Shown: in pieces, positions 1 through 7,646 of the stretch
Position numbering within the stretch: position 1 is the stretch's first letter
How the letters are laid out: every line of letters starts with the position of its first letter
From: Methanobacterium bryantii
GTDB taxonomy: Archaea > Methanobacteriota > Methanobacteria > Methanobacteriales > Methanobacteriaceae
Length of the DNA: 64,000 nucleotides
Direction of reading: 5' to 3'
Assembly: GCF_002287175.1 (NCBI RefSeq)
Contig: NZ_LMVM01000012.1
Span: 186,001 to 250,000, forward strand
Notes under the pieces: generated by a model
Told to the model about the DNA's origin: nothing
Databases searched by the model: none
Seen by the model: the letters and a program-made list of their open reading frames with translations, nothing else
Translations under genes and position numbers: made by a program

Positions 1-1
1 C

Positions 2-94
2 AAAGCAACTGGACGATCTACAACTGAAGATATTGTCATGGCAAGTGTTGAAGCAGTTCTGGATGCAATAAACAAAATACTGATCTTAAGATAA
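2..94 (+). CDS. C-terminal end of a LeuA-family synthase (partial)
   Basis: The reading frame is open from the window edge and ends at TAA 92-94, giving 30 residues. The tail (GRSTTEDIVMASVEAVLDAI) resembles the last helix of the regulatory domain of 2-isopropylmalate, citramalate and homocitrate synthases, which usually ends with a T-D/E-I-(I/V)-x-A-S-x-x-A-(Y/V)-(L/I)-x-A-(I/L)-N pattern. The catalytic TIM barrel lies outside the window, so the substrate cannot be assigned. The family call rests on a short tail and is tentative. Confidence 0.5.
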   Translation, partial: KATGRSTTEDIVMASVEAVLDAINKILILR

Positions 95-518
95 CTCTGG
101 TTTAAACCGTACCATTTATTTAAAGGATATTTAGATTGTATATGTTTTAAAATAGTAAGCAGTGCTGTTTTAACTCTTTTTTTATTTTCAAAACATTTAT
201 TTATTTAAAATATTAATATAATTGATTCTAAGCTGTAATAGCATAACTATTTATAGTGAATAACCAAATGCTCAGGATTATTGATCTATAAACAATGTAT
301 TTGAATGCTTTAAATTTTAAATTTAAATTTAATTACGGTCAAACTGAAAGTTTTGACGAATCGAAAATTTACGATTTTCGAATATATCCAAATTTATTAA
401 GTTTAAAAGGTTATGTTATTCCTTATAAATTTTTATGAGTGTATTAAAGTGTTTAAATGATTAAAGTATTAATATGCGTAAATGCAAATGATAGATTAAT
501 ATTGTAAAAGATAGAGGC
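95..518. other. AT-rich intergenic stretch with two hairpins
   Basis: No gene was found between the LeuA-like tail and the first receiver-PAS gene. Two adjacent stem-loops are visible: an imperfect one at 338-357 (GTCAAAC against GTTTTGAC, one bulge) and a perfect 8-bp stem at 361-381 (TCGAAAAT, loop TTACG, ATTTTCGA). Neither is followed at once by a long T-run, so they may be protein-binding or RNA-processing sites rather than terminators. The rest is AT-rich and may hold the promoter of the gene at 519. Confidence 0.4.
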
Positions 519-1274
519 ATGTCAATGAGTAACGCAAGAATTCTGGTTGTTGAAGATGAAAGGATTACCGCAGAGGACCTAAAGGATGGCCTTAAAAGTT
601 TAGGATATGAAGTACCTGCAGTGGTTCATTCGGGTGAAGACGCTGTTTGTAAAGCGACAGAGCTTCAGCCGGATCTTGTTCTTATGGACATTAAGCTTGA
701 GGGTGAAATGGACGGTATAGAGGCTGCAGGAGAGATTAAAAAGCACTTTGATATACCGGTTATTTATTTGACTGCATATTCAGATGAAGATACTTTAGAG
801 CGGGCAAGAAGGACAGAACCATCGGGTTATGTTCTTAAAGAACCTTCGGGATTTGTCCATAAGCCATTTAAAGAGAGTGAATTACATACTATCATTGAAT
901 TAACTCTTTACAGGCATAAAATGGAAAAAAACCATGATCAATGGCTTGAGGCGATGCTTGAAAGTGTAAATGAAGCTTTAATTGCCACAGATGAAAATGG
1001 AAAAATTAGATTTATGAACCATATTGCAGAAGACATTACTGGATGGATACGGGAAGAAGCTGTTAACCGAGATTTAGTTGATGTTTTTAAAGTTCAAAAG
1101 AGTGAATTTGACATTAGCGAATTAAGAGTTGATGTTAATGATTATTCCATAGATCGGATCATGTTAAACGATAAAAATGGGGCAAAAATTCCAGTTAGGG
1201 CCAATTTAAGTCATATTACTGATAATAAGGGAAATATAAATGGAATGACTTTAGTTTTCTGTAATTTAACATAA
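519..1274 (+). CDS. Response regulator receiver-PAS protein (first tandem copy)
   Basis: 251 residues: an N-terminal CheY-like receiver domain (about 6-130) and a PAS sensor domain (about 140-250), with no DNA-binding or kinase domain. The receiver has the acidic pair in VVEDE, the phospho-acceptor Asp in LVLMDIKL, the Thr of YLTAYS and the Lys-Pro of HKPF. The PAS part has the usual ATDENGKIRFMN and GWIREEA pattern. Such proteins act as phosphorelay intermediates or partners of sensory histidine kinases; none is adjacent. ATG 519 or ATG 525 could start it. The next gene is a diverged copy in the same direction. An 8-residue insertion by duplication precedes KPF (see the repeat entry). Confidence 0.9.
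   Translation: MSMSNARILVVEDERITAEDLKDGLKSLGYEVPAVVHSGEDAVCKATELQPDLVLMDIKLEGEMDGIEAAGEIKKHFDIPVIYLTAYSDEDTLERARRTEPSGYVLKEPSGFVHKPFKESELHTIIELTLYRHKMEKNHDQWLEAMLESVNEALIATDENGKIRFMNHIAEDITGWIREEAVNRDLVDVFKVQKSEFDISELRVDVNDYSIDRIMLNDKNGAKIPVRANLSHITDNKGNINGMTLVFCNLT
816..863 (+). repeat. 24-bp in-frame tandem duplication in receiver domain 1
   Basis: Bases 816-839 encode EPSGYVLK and 840-863 encode EPSGFVHK, directly before the Pro-Phe that normally follows the first Lys. Ordinary receiver domains of this family read GY(L/I)LKPF, so one octapeptide has been duplicated at the end of beta-strand 5. The copies differ at 2 of 8 residues. Confidence 0.85.
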
Positions 1275-1299
1275 TTATTTGAATTATAGGGGGTAAAAT

Positions 1300-2061
1300 A
1301 TGGCAGCCGCTCAAATTATGGTTGTTGAAGATGAGAGGATTACCGCAAAGGATATACAAAGTGCATTGGAAAGTGCGGGATATGGAGTTGCCGATTTAGT
1401 TTTTTCTGGTGAGGATGCAGTTCGTAAGGCAGGAGAGCTTCAGCCGGATCTTGTTCTTATGGACATTAAACTTGAGGGCGAAATGGACGGTATAGAGGCT
1501 GCAACACAAATCAGGGAACGTTATGATATCCCCGTAATTTATTTAACTGCATATTCAAGTGCAAGTATTGTGCAGAGAGCTAAAATGACGGAACCTGCAG
1601 GATATCTTCTTAAAGAACAGTTTGGCTTTCTTACCAAGCCTTTTGAAGAGAGTGAATTGAACACTACAATAGAAATAGCTCTTTACAACCATAAAATTGA
1701 AAAAAGACTTAGAAATCGTGAACAATGGCTTGCTGCAATACTTAAAAGTGTGAGTGATGCTGTAATAGCTACAGATTCTAAAGGTAGGATTAAATATATG
1801 AATCCTGTTGCTGAAGAGCTTACTGGATGGATACAGGAAGAAGCTATAGGTGAAGATCTAGATAAAATATTAAAAATTTTGAGTAAAGAATCTACAAACA
1901 TTGAATCTGGGATTACTTCAACTGATTTCTTTGATAAAACGGTAATAAGAGCTAAAGATGGAACTAAATTACTTGTAGGTGGTAGTACTACTCCTATTAA
2001 AGATGAAAAAGGTAATTCTGATGGTTTAGTTGTGGTATTTAGAAAGTACAGGTTAAATTAG
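1300..2061 (+). CDS. Response regulator receiver-PAS protein (second tandem copy)
   Basis: 253 residues with the same order as its upstream neighbour: receiver (about 4-130), short helical linker, PAS (about 140-250). VVEDE, DLVLMDIKLEGEMDG, YLTAYS and TKPF carry the conserved receiver residues. GGGG at 1289-1292 precedes the ATG by a workable distance. The 25-bp gap to the first copy suggests one transcript. The DNA around the phospho-acceptor is almost the same in the two genes (for example 660-700 against 1438-1478), which fits a fairly recent tandem duplication. No output domain is present, so the partner is unknown. Confidence 0.9.
   Translation: MAAAQIMVVEDERITAKDIQSALESAGYGVADLVFSGEDAVRKAGELQPDLVLMDIKLEGEMDGIEAATQIRERYDIPVIYLTAYSSASIVQRAKMTEPAGYLLKEQFGFLTKPFEESELNTTIEIALYNHKIEKRLRNREQWLAAILKSVSDAVIATDSKGRIKYMNPVAEELTGWIQEEAIGEDLDKILKILSKESTNIESGITSTDFFDKTVIRAKDGTKLLVGGSTTPIKDEKGNSDGLVVVFRKYRLN
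1591..1638 (+). repeat. 24-bp in-frame tandem duplication in receiver domain 2
   Basis: Bases 1591-1614 encode EPAGYLLK and 1615-1638 encode EQFGFLTK, followed by PF. It occupies the same structural place as the duplication in the first copy, so it predates the gene duplication. The copies here have diverged more. Confidence 0.8.
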
Positions 2062-2480
2062 ATATTAATTTTATTTTAAATATAGATAATAATTGTAAAT
2101 AATCTGGAAAATATGGTTTGTAAAGGGGTTAATATGATCTTAAAGGATCTAAATCTCTGGATAAAACTAAAATAGATTTTAGATTGGCTATTATAATTAA
2201 TGAACTAAAAAACGGAATAAAATAGTTCCCAATTAGTAATACTGGGTTGGCAATATTAATTCTGATAAAAATATTTAATTTAATTTTAAAGGCAATTTAA
2301 GAGATTTTTTGCTTAATATTGTATTATTAATGATTAGTATATCTAATTGGTGGCTGTAATTATTTTATTTTATTGATCCTCGAATTTAAAGTTGAGTATG
2401 CAAAACATAAACTATATATATTAATTAAGGAATTATAGTAATATTAGACCAAATTAACATGGTTATTCTTTGGAGGTAAA
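2062..2480 (+). promoter_or_regulatory. Intergenic stretch with the alba promoter
   Basis: No gene is seen in these 419 bases. A TATA element (ACTATATATA, 2411-2420) lies about 65 bp before the alba start, which would place transcription start near 2440-2445 and leave a leader of about 40 nt containing the ribosome binding site GGAGGT at 2472-2477. The rest is AT-rich without clear structure. Confidence 0.45.
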
Positions 2481-2483
2481 GTG

Positions 2484-2756
2484 ATGTCAGAGGAAAATGT
2501 TGTATACATTGGAAATAAACCCGTAATGAACTATGTTTTAGCTGTCGTAACTCAAATGAACGGCGGAACTTCAGAAGTTATCTTAAAAGCACGTGGAAGG
2601 GCCATAAGTAGGGCGGTCGACGTCGCTGAAATCGTAAGAAACAGGTTCATATCGGATGTAGAACTCGGAACTATAGATATATGCACAGAAGAAATCATGA
2701 GCAACGAAGGCGCAGCAACAAACGTTTCAGCTATTGAAATACAGCTTACTAAATAA
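2484..2756 (+). CDS. albA: DNA/RNA-binding protein Alba
   Basis: 90 residues, the normal length for Alba, an abundant archaeal chromatin and RNA-binding protein that dimerises and coats DNA. The family core is clear: VVYIGNKPVMNYVLAV, then KARGRAISRAVDVAEIVRNRF, and a C-terminal strand SAIEIQL. A GTG at 2481 is in frame just before ATG 2484, but GGAGGT at 2472-2477 spaces better with the ATG. In Sulfolobus Sso10b the DNA-binding loop has the pair K16-K17 (IGKKP), and K16 is the acetylated lysine; here the pair is Asn11-Lys12. The gene stands alone with its own promoter and terminator. Confidence 0.95.
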   Translation: MSEENVVYIGNKPVMNYVLAVVTQMNGGTSEVILKARGRAISRAVDVAEIVRNRFISDVELGTIDICTEEIMSNEGAATNVSAIEIQLTK

Positions 2757-2778
2757 TATTCTTGTTAGCTCCAAAAAA

Positions 2779-2794
2779 GAAACCAGATGGTTTC
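2779..2794 (+). terminator. alba terminator hairpin
   Basis: A perfect 6-bp stem (GAAACC, loop AGAT, GGTTTC) begins 22 bases after the alba stop and is followed by a T-rich tract (ATTTTCTCTTTT). Confidence 0.7.
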
Positions 2795-3019
2795 ATTTTC
2801 TCTTTTAATTTTAGGTCTTTTTATCAAACTTATTTTAAAGTATAATGTTTTTTTTTAAAGATTAAGTATTCATTAATTTTAGGTTTATAAAATTAGTATT
2901 TAATTTTAGTTTATCATTTAAACATTTAATAATTTATTTGAATTTTACAAAAAAGTTAAAAATTTACTTATGATTATCCCTTGAGAATCAAGTTAAATAA
3001 AATAAGGAGGCGGTAATTG

Positions 3020-3118
3020 ATGATTCTCTTAATTTTAAAAAGCTATATCTCCCACCCATCCATAAGCATAAAAAATTTAATCATCTTAAAAATAATAAAA
3101 AATAGGATGAAACTTTAA
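3020..3118 (+). CDS. Possible 32-residue small protein
   Basis: A strong AAGGAGG at 3004-3010 precedes ATG 3020 by 9 bases (an in-frame TTG at 3017 is closer). The 32-codon frame ends at TAA 3116-3118 and encodes a hydrophobic start (MILLILKSYIS) and a lysine-rich tail. The ribosome binding site lies in the loop between GAGAATCA (2983-2990) and its exact complement TGATTCTC (3021-3028), so translation could be gated by RNA folding. No family is recognised. Composition is as AT-rich as non-coding DNA, so this may be a spurious frame. Confidence 0.3.
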   Translation: MILLILKSYISHPSISIKNLIILKIIKNRMKL

Positions 3119-3132
3119 ATTCCATCAACTAT

Positions 3133-4368
3133 TTATTCTTTTTTACGACGTCCTCTTACAGACCTAAATGCTAAAAGTCCTACTATTACTACAATTACGA
3201 TTGCACTAACGTAGTACAGGTAAACTGAAGTTGGCCCTGATTTTTTGTCGTAGTTAAGGGCGTACATGGAACCATCGGCAGCACCTACAAATATATCATC
3301 TCCATATATTATTGGGGTGCTGAATGCGGAATTAAAGAGGTAGTAACCTGGTGCATAACTCCAGTCTTCTTTACCGCTGTATTTATTTAATACATAGACG
3401 GTTCCGCTGTCTGAACCAACTACAATATTGTCTCCCATAAGTGCAGGGGTAGATTTTACGTTACCTACACTGACAGACCATTTCAATGTTCCGTCTCTCA
3501 TATCGAGGGAAGTTATGTTTCCGTTATCAGATCCTACAAACAGACTGTTGTCATTTGGATCGAGGAGTGCTGATGATCTTACACTGTCATTAAAGTCATA
3601 TGACCATTTTATTGACCCATCATTTGTGTTCAGTGCATAGAAATTACCATTGTCTGTTCCAATGTATAATGTACCGTTGTATATGGCTGGGGAAGATTTC
3701 ACTGCATTTCCAGTGTCATAAGACCATAATTTGCTACCGTTTGTATTTACTGCGTATACTTTTCCATCATCTGACCCAAAGAATACGGTGTTATTGTAAA
3801 CTGATGGTGATGATTTCACAGCATTTTCAGTTTGGAACTGCCATTTAAGATCACCATTATCAACATTTAGTGCATATAACCTCTGATCATCTGATCCAAA
3901 GTATATCGTTCCATTACTTACTGCTGGAGAGGACTCAATGGAGTTACCAGTTCGATATTTCCATACTGAATCTCCGTTTTTCTTATCCAGGGCATAGAAA
4001 TAACTATCCATTGAACCGAAGTATACATTATCTCCTTTTACAACTGAAGAACCTGTTATATTTCCCTGTGTACTGTAATCCCAAACCTGGGTACCGTCAT
4101 TCAAGTTCAGAGCATAAAATGTTCCATCTGTTGAACCGAAGTACATTAATTTGTCTGCAATTGAAGGGGAGGATAGTATGGATCCTCCTGTTTTAAACAG
4201 CCATGCTGCAGGAGTGAAATCTGATGATTCATTTAAGTAACCGGTATGATCCAGATTGTACTGGAACATCGGCCAATCGGCTGCTCCTACTGCGGACGCT
4301 ATTGAAAGTGGACCTACTAAAAGACACATTATGGTAAGTCCGATGATTATATTCTTTTTCACGACCAT
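3133..4368 (-). CDS. Membrane-anchored PQQ-like beta-propeller protein
   Basis: 411 residues: signal peptide (about 1-30), then a beta-propeller of about eight repeats of roughly 38 residues (about 31-375), then one transmembrane helix near the C-terminus and a basic tail RRKKE. Repeats read like GTFYALNLNDGTQVWDYSTQ, with the A(L/V)N...G...W core of PQQ-binding-like (YVTN/PQQ) propellers. In archaea these are surface proteins of unknown ligand; PQQ binding is not implied. The topology puts the propeller outside and the basic tail inside. The gene is separated by 27 bases from the upstream ABC permease gene and may be transcribed with it. Confidence 0.85.
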   Translation of the reverse strand: MVVKKNIIIGLTIMCLLVGPLSIASAVGAADWPMFQYNLDHTGYLNESSDFTPAAWLFKTGGSILSSPSIADKLMYFGSTDGTFYALNLNDGTQVWDYSTQGNITGSSVVKGDNVYFGSMDSYFYALDKKNGDSVWKYRTGNSIESSPAVSNGTIYFGSDDQRLYALNVDNGDLKWQFQTENAVKSSPSVYNNTVFFGSDDGKVYAVNTNGSKLWSYDTGNAVKSSPAIYNGTLYIGTDNGNFYALNTNDGSIKWSYDFNDSVRSSALLDPNDNSLFVGSDNGNITSLDMRDGTLKWSVSVGNVKSTPALMGDNIVVGSDSGTVYVLNKYSGKEDWSYAPGYYLFNSAFSTPIIYGDDIFVGAADGSMYALNYDKKSGPTSVYLYYVSAIVIVVIVGLLAFRSVRGRRKKE

Positions 4369-4395
4369 TTTATCACTTCTTAATTGATTTTTTAT

Positions 4396-5589
4396 TTATA
4401 TATCCCTGTTAAATTTGGTAACTCCTAAGGCGAAGAACAGCGCTGTAAATCCTAACAGCACTGCTATATCTACCCATATTGCTCCAATACCTACTCCTTT
4501 TAACATTACTGCACGTAGTGCGTCATTTACGTAAGTTAATGGGAAGATGTAAGCAAGTTTCTGGAATATCCATGGCATTGTCTCAATTGGGTAGAATACT
4601 CCTGATACAAACATCATAGGCATTGTAATTGGCATTACCATCTGCATGTAATCTTCCTGTGTCGAAACTCTGGCGGATATCATAACTCCAAAACCTACAA
4701 AGCACAATGCTCCAAGTATTAGGACCAGAAGTGTAAGTATCATACTTCCCTTTATTACAATTCCAAACAGGACTATAGCCGCTGCAATTAATATTAAAGC
4801 CCTTACGATTTCTATGGATAATTTAGAGATTATTTTACCTCCAACAACAGTTGCAATACTTGTTGGTGTCATAAATAATCTTGCTAGTTCTCCTCTTTCT
4901 CTTTCACCGGCTAAAGCATCTCCCATTCCGAACATACAACCAAACAGGACGGTCATACCAATTACGGCAGGTACTAAGAAGTCAATGTACTTGACATCTC
5001 CGTACATTTTATTTATCTGAAGGTTGATTGAATCCATCACATCCTGGAAATCAATTCCCTGTGAAGCAGCTGCAACCTGGTTAGATTGAACCTGTATTGC
5101 TGAAGATGAGGTTAAGTTCATACCTTCTAGTTTTTGCACGCCCATTTTGTTGGATATTTGATTAAACAACTGCTGTGTAGCTGGAATAATTGCACTTGAG
5201 GCCATTTGGTCTGATGAATCAACATCAACTACCACGCTCTTGGGCTGCGTACTGCTCGTATCGTCATAATTTGCAGGCAGAATTATGGCGGCCTTAACCT
5301 GGCCGTTTTGAACCATCTCTTTTCCTTTATCTGGATCCGTTATTATATCCTTAACATCATACAGACTCATCCCCTTAATTGCATTAAGGGTTGCATCAGT
5401 TACCTGACCATGACTTTGTTCTACCACAACAACTGGAATATTTTCCAGTGTTCCACCCATACCGTAACCGAAAAGGGTTATCATAATTATGGGGAATAAA
5501 AGTATTGAAATTAACCGTGGTGGATGCCTCCATAAGACTAGTAGATCTTTTTTAAACATCCACATAATTTTCTTAGTTTCCACCATCAT
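4396..5589 (-). CDS. ABC-2 type transporter permease
   Basis: 397 residues: a cytosolic start, one transmembrane helix, a long extracellular part (about 45-210), then five hydrophobic segments. This is the layout of ABC-2 permeases of the YhaP/NatB and drug-export type. The stretch MGDALAGERERGELARLFMT matches the conserved cytosolic coupling motif (ER..G....L...P). ATG 5589, ATG 5586 or GTG 5583 could start it; AAGGTG at 5593-5598 spaces best with 5586. The start overlaps the end of the ATPase gene by 17 bases, so they are translationally coupled. It forms an exporter with the next protein; the substrate is unknown. Confidence 0.9.
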   Translation of the reverse strand: MMVETKKIMWMFKKDLLVLWRHPPRLISILLFPIIMITLFGYGMGGTLENIPVVVVEQSHGQVTDATLNAIKGMSLYDVKDIITDPDKGKEMVQNGQVKAAIILPANYDDTSSTQPKSVVVDVDSSDQMASSAIIPATQQLFNQISNKMGVQKLEGMNLTSSSAIQVQSNQVAAASQGIDFQDVMDSINLQINKMYGDVKYIDFLVPAVIGMTVLFGCMFGMGDALAGERERGELARLFMTPTSIATVVGGKIISKLSIEIVRALILIAAAIVLFGIVIKGSMILTLLVLILGALCFVGFGVMISARVSTQEDYMQMVMPITMPMMFVSGVFYPIETMPWIFQKLAYIFPLTYVNDALRAVMLKGVGIGAIWVDIAVLLGFTALFFALGVTKFNRDI

Positions 5590-6676
5590 TTACACCTTGT
5601 TCTTGTTTCTTTTTAGAAGTAACTCTCATGAAAACATCTTCTAAGGAAGGATCTTTTGTGGCTATGGAAGTGATATTTCCGCCCTGCTCAATTATATCAG
5701 ATATAACTTTACTTACAGCTTCATCTGAATCTTCTATATCCATAGTTATTCTTCCAGAAGCATGTTCTACTACATCGTGGACTATGGATAAATTATTGAG
5801 GGTATTAAGCATTTCTTCATTCTTATTGCTAATCATAACACTTAATTCTTTTAAATCAATGTTATTATTACTCATATTGCCTTTTATGTATTCAACTGCC
5901 TTTTTATCATCAGGATCGGTCTCTTCAAGGATTTTTTCCAGGGCTTCAGAAACATTTGAGTCAACTCTTGAGTTTTCTTCTTTAATTTCTTTAATCATGG
6001 TATCTTTAAGTCCTTGAGGAGTATCAAAAGCAGCAAGCTTCCCTTGGCTGACAATTCCCACGTCATCACAGAGTAGCTCTACTTCATACATATCGTGAGA
6101 ACATAATATGATTGTATGTCCGTTAGAGTTCAGTTCTTCAACTAAATCCCATAAAACTCTTTTAGTTGTAGGATCTAAACCGATTGTAGGTTCGTCTAAG
6201 AATAATATTTCTGGCTGGTGTATTAAACTGGCTACTACGGAAGCCTTTTGTTTCATACCTCCTGAAAGCTGTTTTACAAGCTTATTTTCAGCGTATTTAA
6301 TATCCACCATTTCCATGAGTTCATCAGCTCTGCTTATTTTTAGATCTTCTTGAAGACCATAAAAATCAGCACAGAGATGTATGTTTTCTTTAACTGTAAG
6401 GTCACCGTAGAGACTTACAAGTTGAGGAACCATTCCAATTTTCTGTCTAACTTCATTAGGATTTTTTAGGACGTCATAACCTGACACTTTTGCAGTTCCA
6501 GATGTTGGAAGGATTAAACATGTAAGCATTTTTATTGTGGTGGTCTTTCCGGCACCATTTGGACCTAAAAATCCGAAAATAGTCTTATCTCGGACTCTCA
6601 TGTTCAGTGCATCGACAGCTAAAAAATCATTATTATACCTTTTTGTAAGGTCGAATGTTTCTATAGCGTATTTCAT
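5573..6676 (-). CDS. ABC transporter ATP-binding protein
   Basis: 367 residues. The nucleotide-binding domain (about 1-235) has Walker A GPNGAGKTT, signature LSGGMKQK, Walker B ILFLDEPTIGLDP and the switch His in LCSHDMYE. A C-terminal extension of about 130 residues (GGNITSIATKDPSLEDVFM) is the form seen in drug and Na+ exporters of the CcmA/NatA group. It starts 14 bases after the padR-like gene and overlaps the permease gene, so the three genes form a regulator-exporter operon. Confidence 0.93.
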   Translation of the reverse strand: MKYAIETFDLTKRYNNDFLAVDALNMRVRDKTIFGFLGPNGAGKTTTIKMLTCLILPTSGTAKVSGYDVLKNPNEVRQKIGMVPQLVSLYGDLTVKENIHLCADFYGLQEDLKISRADELMEMVDIKYAENKLVKQLSGGMKQKASVVASLIHQPEILFLDEPTIGLDPTTKRVLWDLVEELNSNGHTIILCSHDMYEVELLCDDVGIVSQGKLAAFDTPQGLKDTMIKEIKEENSRVDSNVSEALEKILEETDPDDKKAVEYIKGNMSNNNIDLKELSVMISNKNEEMLNTLNNLSIVHDVVEHASGRITMDIEDSDEAVSKVISDIIEQGGNITSIATKDPSLEDVFMRVTSKKKQEQGVNDGGN

Positions 6677-6690
6677 AAATATAACTCCTA

Positions 6691-7191
6691 TTATTCATTA
6701 TTATCTTCAACATCTATCATATCTTTAAAAAATTCCACCCAGAGACTTGATTTATTTTTTTTAGCAAATTTTCCCATTTTTCTGAATCTGGAAAGAGCTT
6801 CTTCACCTTCTGTGGTTATTTCATAGTATTTTACCCTTCGTTTTCCATGATGCTCCCATGATCCTTTTATCAAGTTATTTTTCTCTAGATCATGCAGTAC
6901 CGGGTATATTTTGCTGGCACTGGGCATTTTAGTATTATATGGGGCGGTAGATTCATGAAATTTGGTCATTATTTCGTATCCATGCTGTCTTTTTTTGCTG
7001 ATAAGCCACAGAATCATGGTATTACCAAAACCTCTCATTAACCCTCTAATAAGCTTTTTTTCGTAATTAGACATGCTATTTAATAGTTCTTTATGGGCTT
7101 TCATGCATTTAATTCTTTTTTCTTCATCTAAATTATTTTCTGGGCTAGATTCATTTGAATTATCCACATTGGGTGTTCCATCATCGTCCAT
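6691..7191 (-). CDS. PadR-family transcriptional regulator
   Basis: 166 residues: an acidic leader (about 1-55), a winged helix typical of PadR (about 56-140, with MILWLISKKRQHGYEIM, SASKIYPVLHDLEKNNLIKG, KYYEITTEGEEAL) and a C-terminal helix. PadR proteins commonly repress an adjacent ABC exporter until a drug or inducer binds. AGGAGGT is 6 bases before ATG 7191. The DNA upstream carries symmetric repeats that fit autoregulation (7219-7286). The acidic N-terminal extension is unusual for PadR proteins, which often start close to the winged helix. Confidence 0.88.
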   Translation of the reverse strand: MDDDGTPNVDNSNESSPENNLDEEKRIKCMKAHKELLNSMSNYEKKLIRGLMRGFGNTMILWLISKKRQHGYEIMTKFHESTAPYNTKMPSASKIYPVLHDLEKNNLIKGSWEHHGKRRVKYYEITTEGEEALSRFRKMGKFAKKNKSSLWVEFFKDMIDVEDNNE

Positions 7192-7218
7192 CCATTTACC
7201 TCCTATACCTCATTTTAT

Positions 7219-7286
7219 GATATATCCAAATTTGATATGTAAGAAAATAATATATCTATTTTCTATATAAAAGTTTTGGATATATC
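7219..7286. promoter_or_regulatory. 12-bp inverted repeat, probable PadR operator
   Basis: GATATATCCAAA (7219-7230) and its exact reverse complement TTTGGATATATC (7275-7286) flank the putative minus-strand TATA element (TTTATATAG, 7262-7270) of the PadR-ABC operon. Further ATATC half-sites occur at 7223-7239 and as the perfect palindrome ATATCGATAT at 7336-7345. Dimeric binding and DNA looping or blocking of the TATA box is inferred. Confidence 0.55.
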
Positions 7287-7300
7287 TAAAAAAATAATAT

Positions 7301-7373
7301 GTTTAGGCTTACCTAAACTATTCCAAAAATACAGTATATCGATATGTGATATAAATTTTTTGGTAAGCCTAAA
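7301..7373. promoter_or_regulatory. DtxR-like palindrome and its inverted copy
   Basis: GTTTAGGCTTACCTAAAC (7301-7318) is a perfect 7-bp dyad around CTTA and resembles metal-dependent DtxR-family boxes (TTAGG...CCTAA). The 12-mer TTTAGGCTTACC (7302-7313) returns exactly inverted as GGTAAGCCTAAA at 7362-7373. Which gene is controlled is unclear: the padR operon is to the left and the gene at 7647 is 274 bases to the right. From 7374 to 7646 nothing else convincing is seen. Confidence 0.45.
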
Positions 7374-7646
7374 AAATCGAATTATAAAAATAGGTAACCA
7401 GTTAACAGATTATGTTATCTAAGAGGGATAACTGCCATGTTTTAATTTATTACATGGGATACAACAAGCAAAATATGATGATTCTAAACCTTAAATAAGC
7501 ATTAAATTATTTAATTTGTAAATACAATATTAAATAATATAATGTGAATGATTATAGCAATTCAGAATATTACAACATTTAAAGATCTAAAGGAATTAAT
7601 TTCAAAAATTGTATTTAGTATGGTTTTACCTAAGGGGGTTAGTTAA

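Noticed and set aside
7412..7498. A 28-codon plus-strand frame in the operator-rich region
   Set aside because: No ribosome binding site precedes it and composition is AT-driven.
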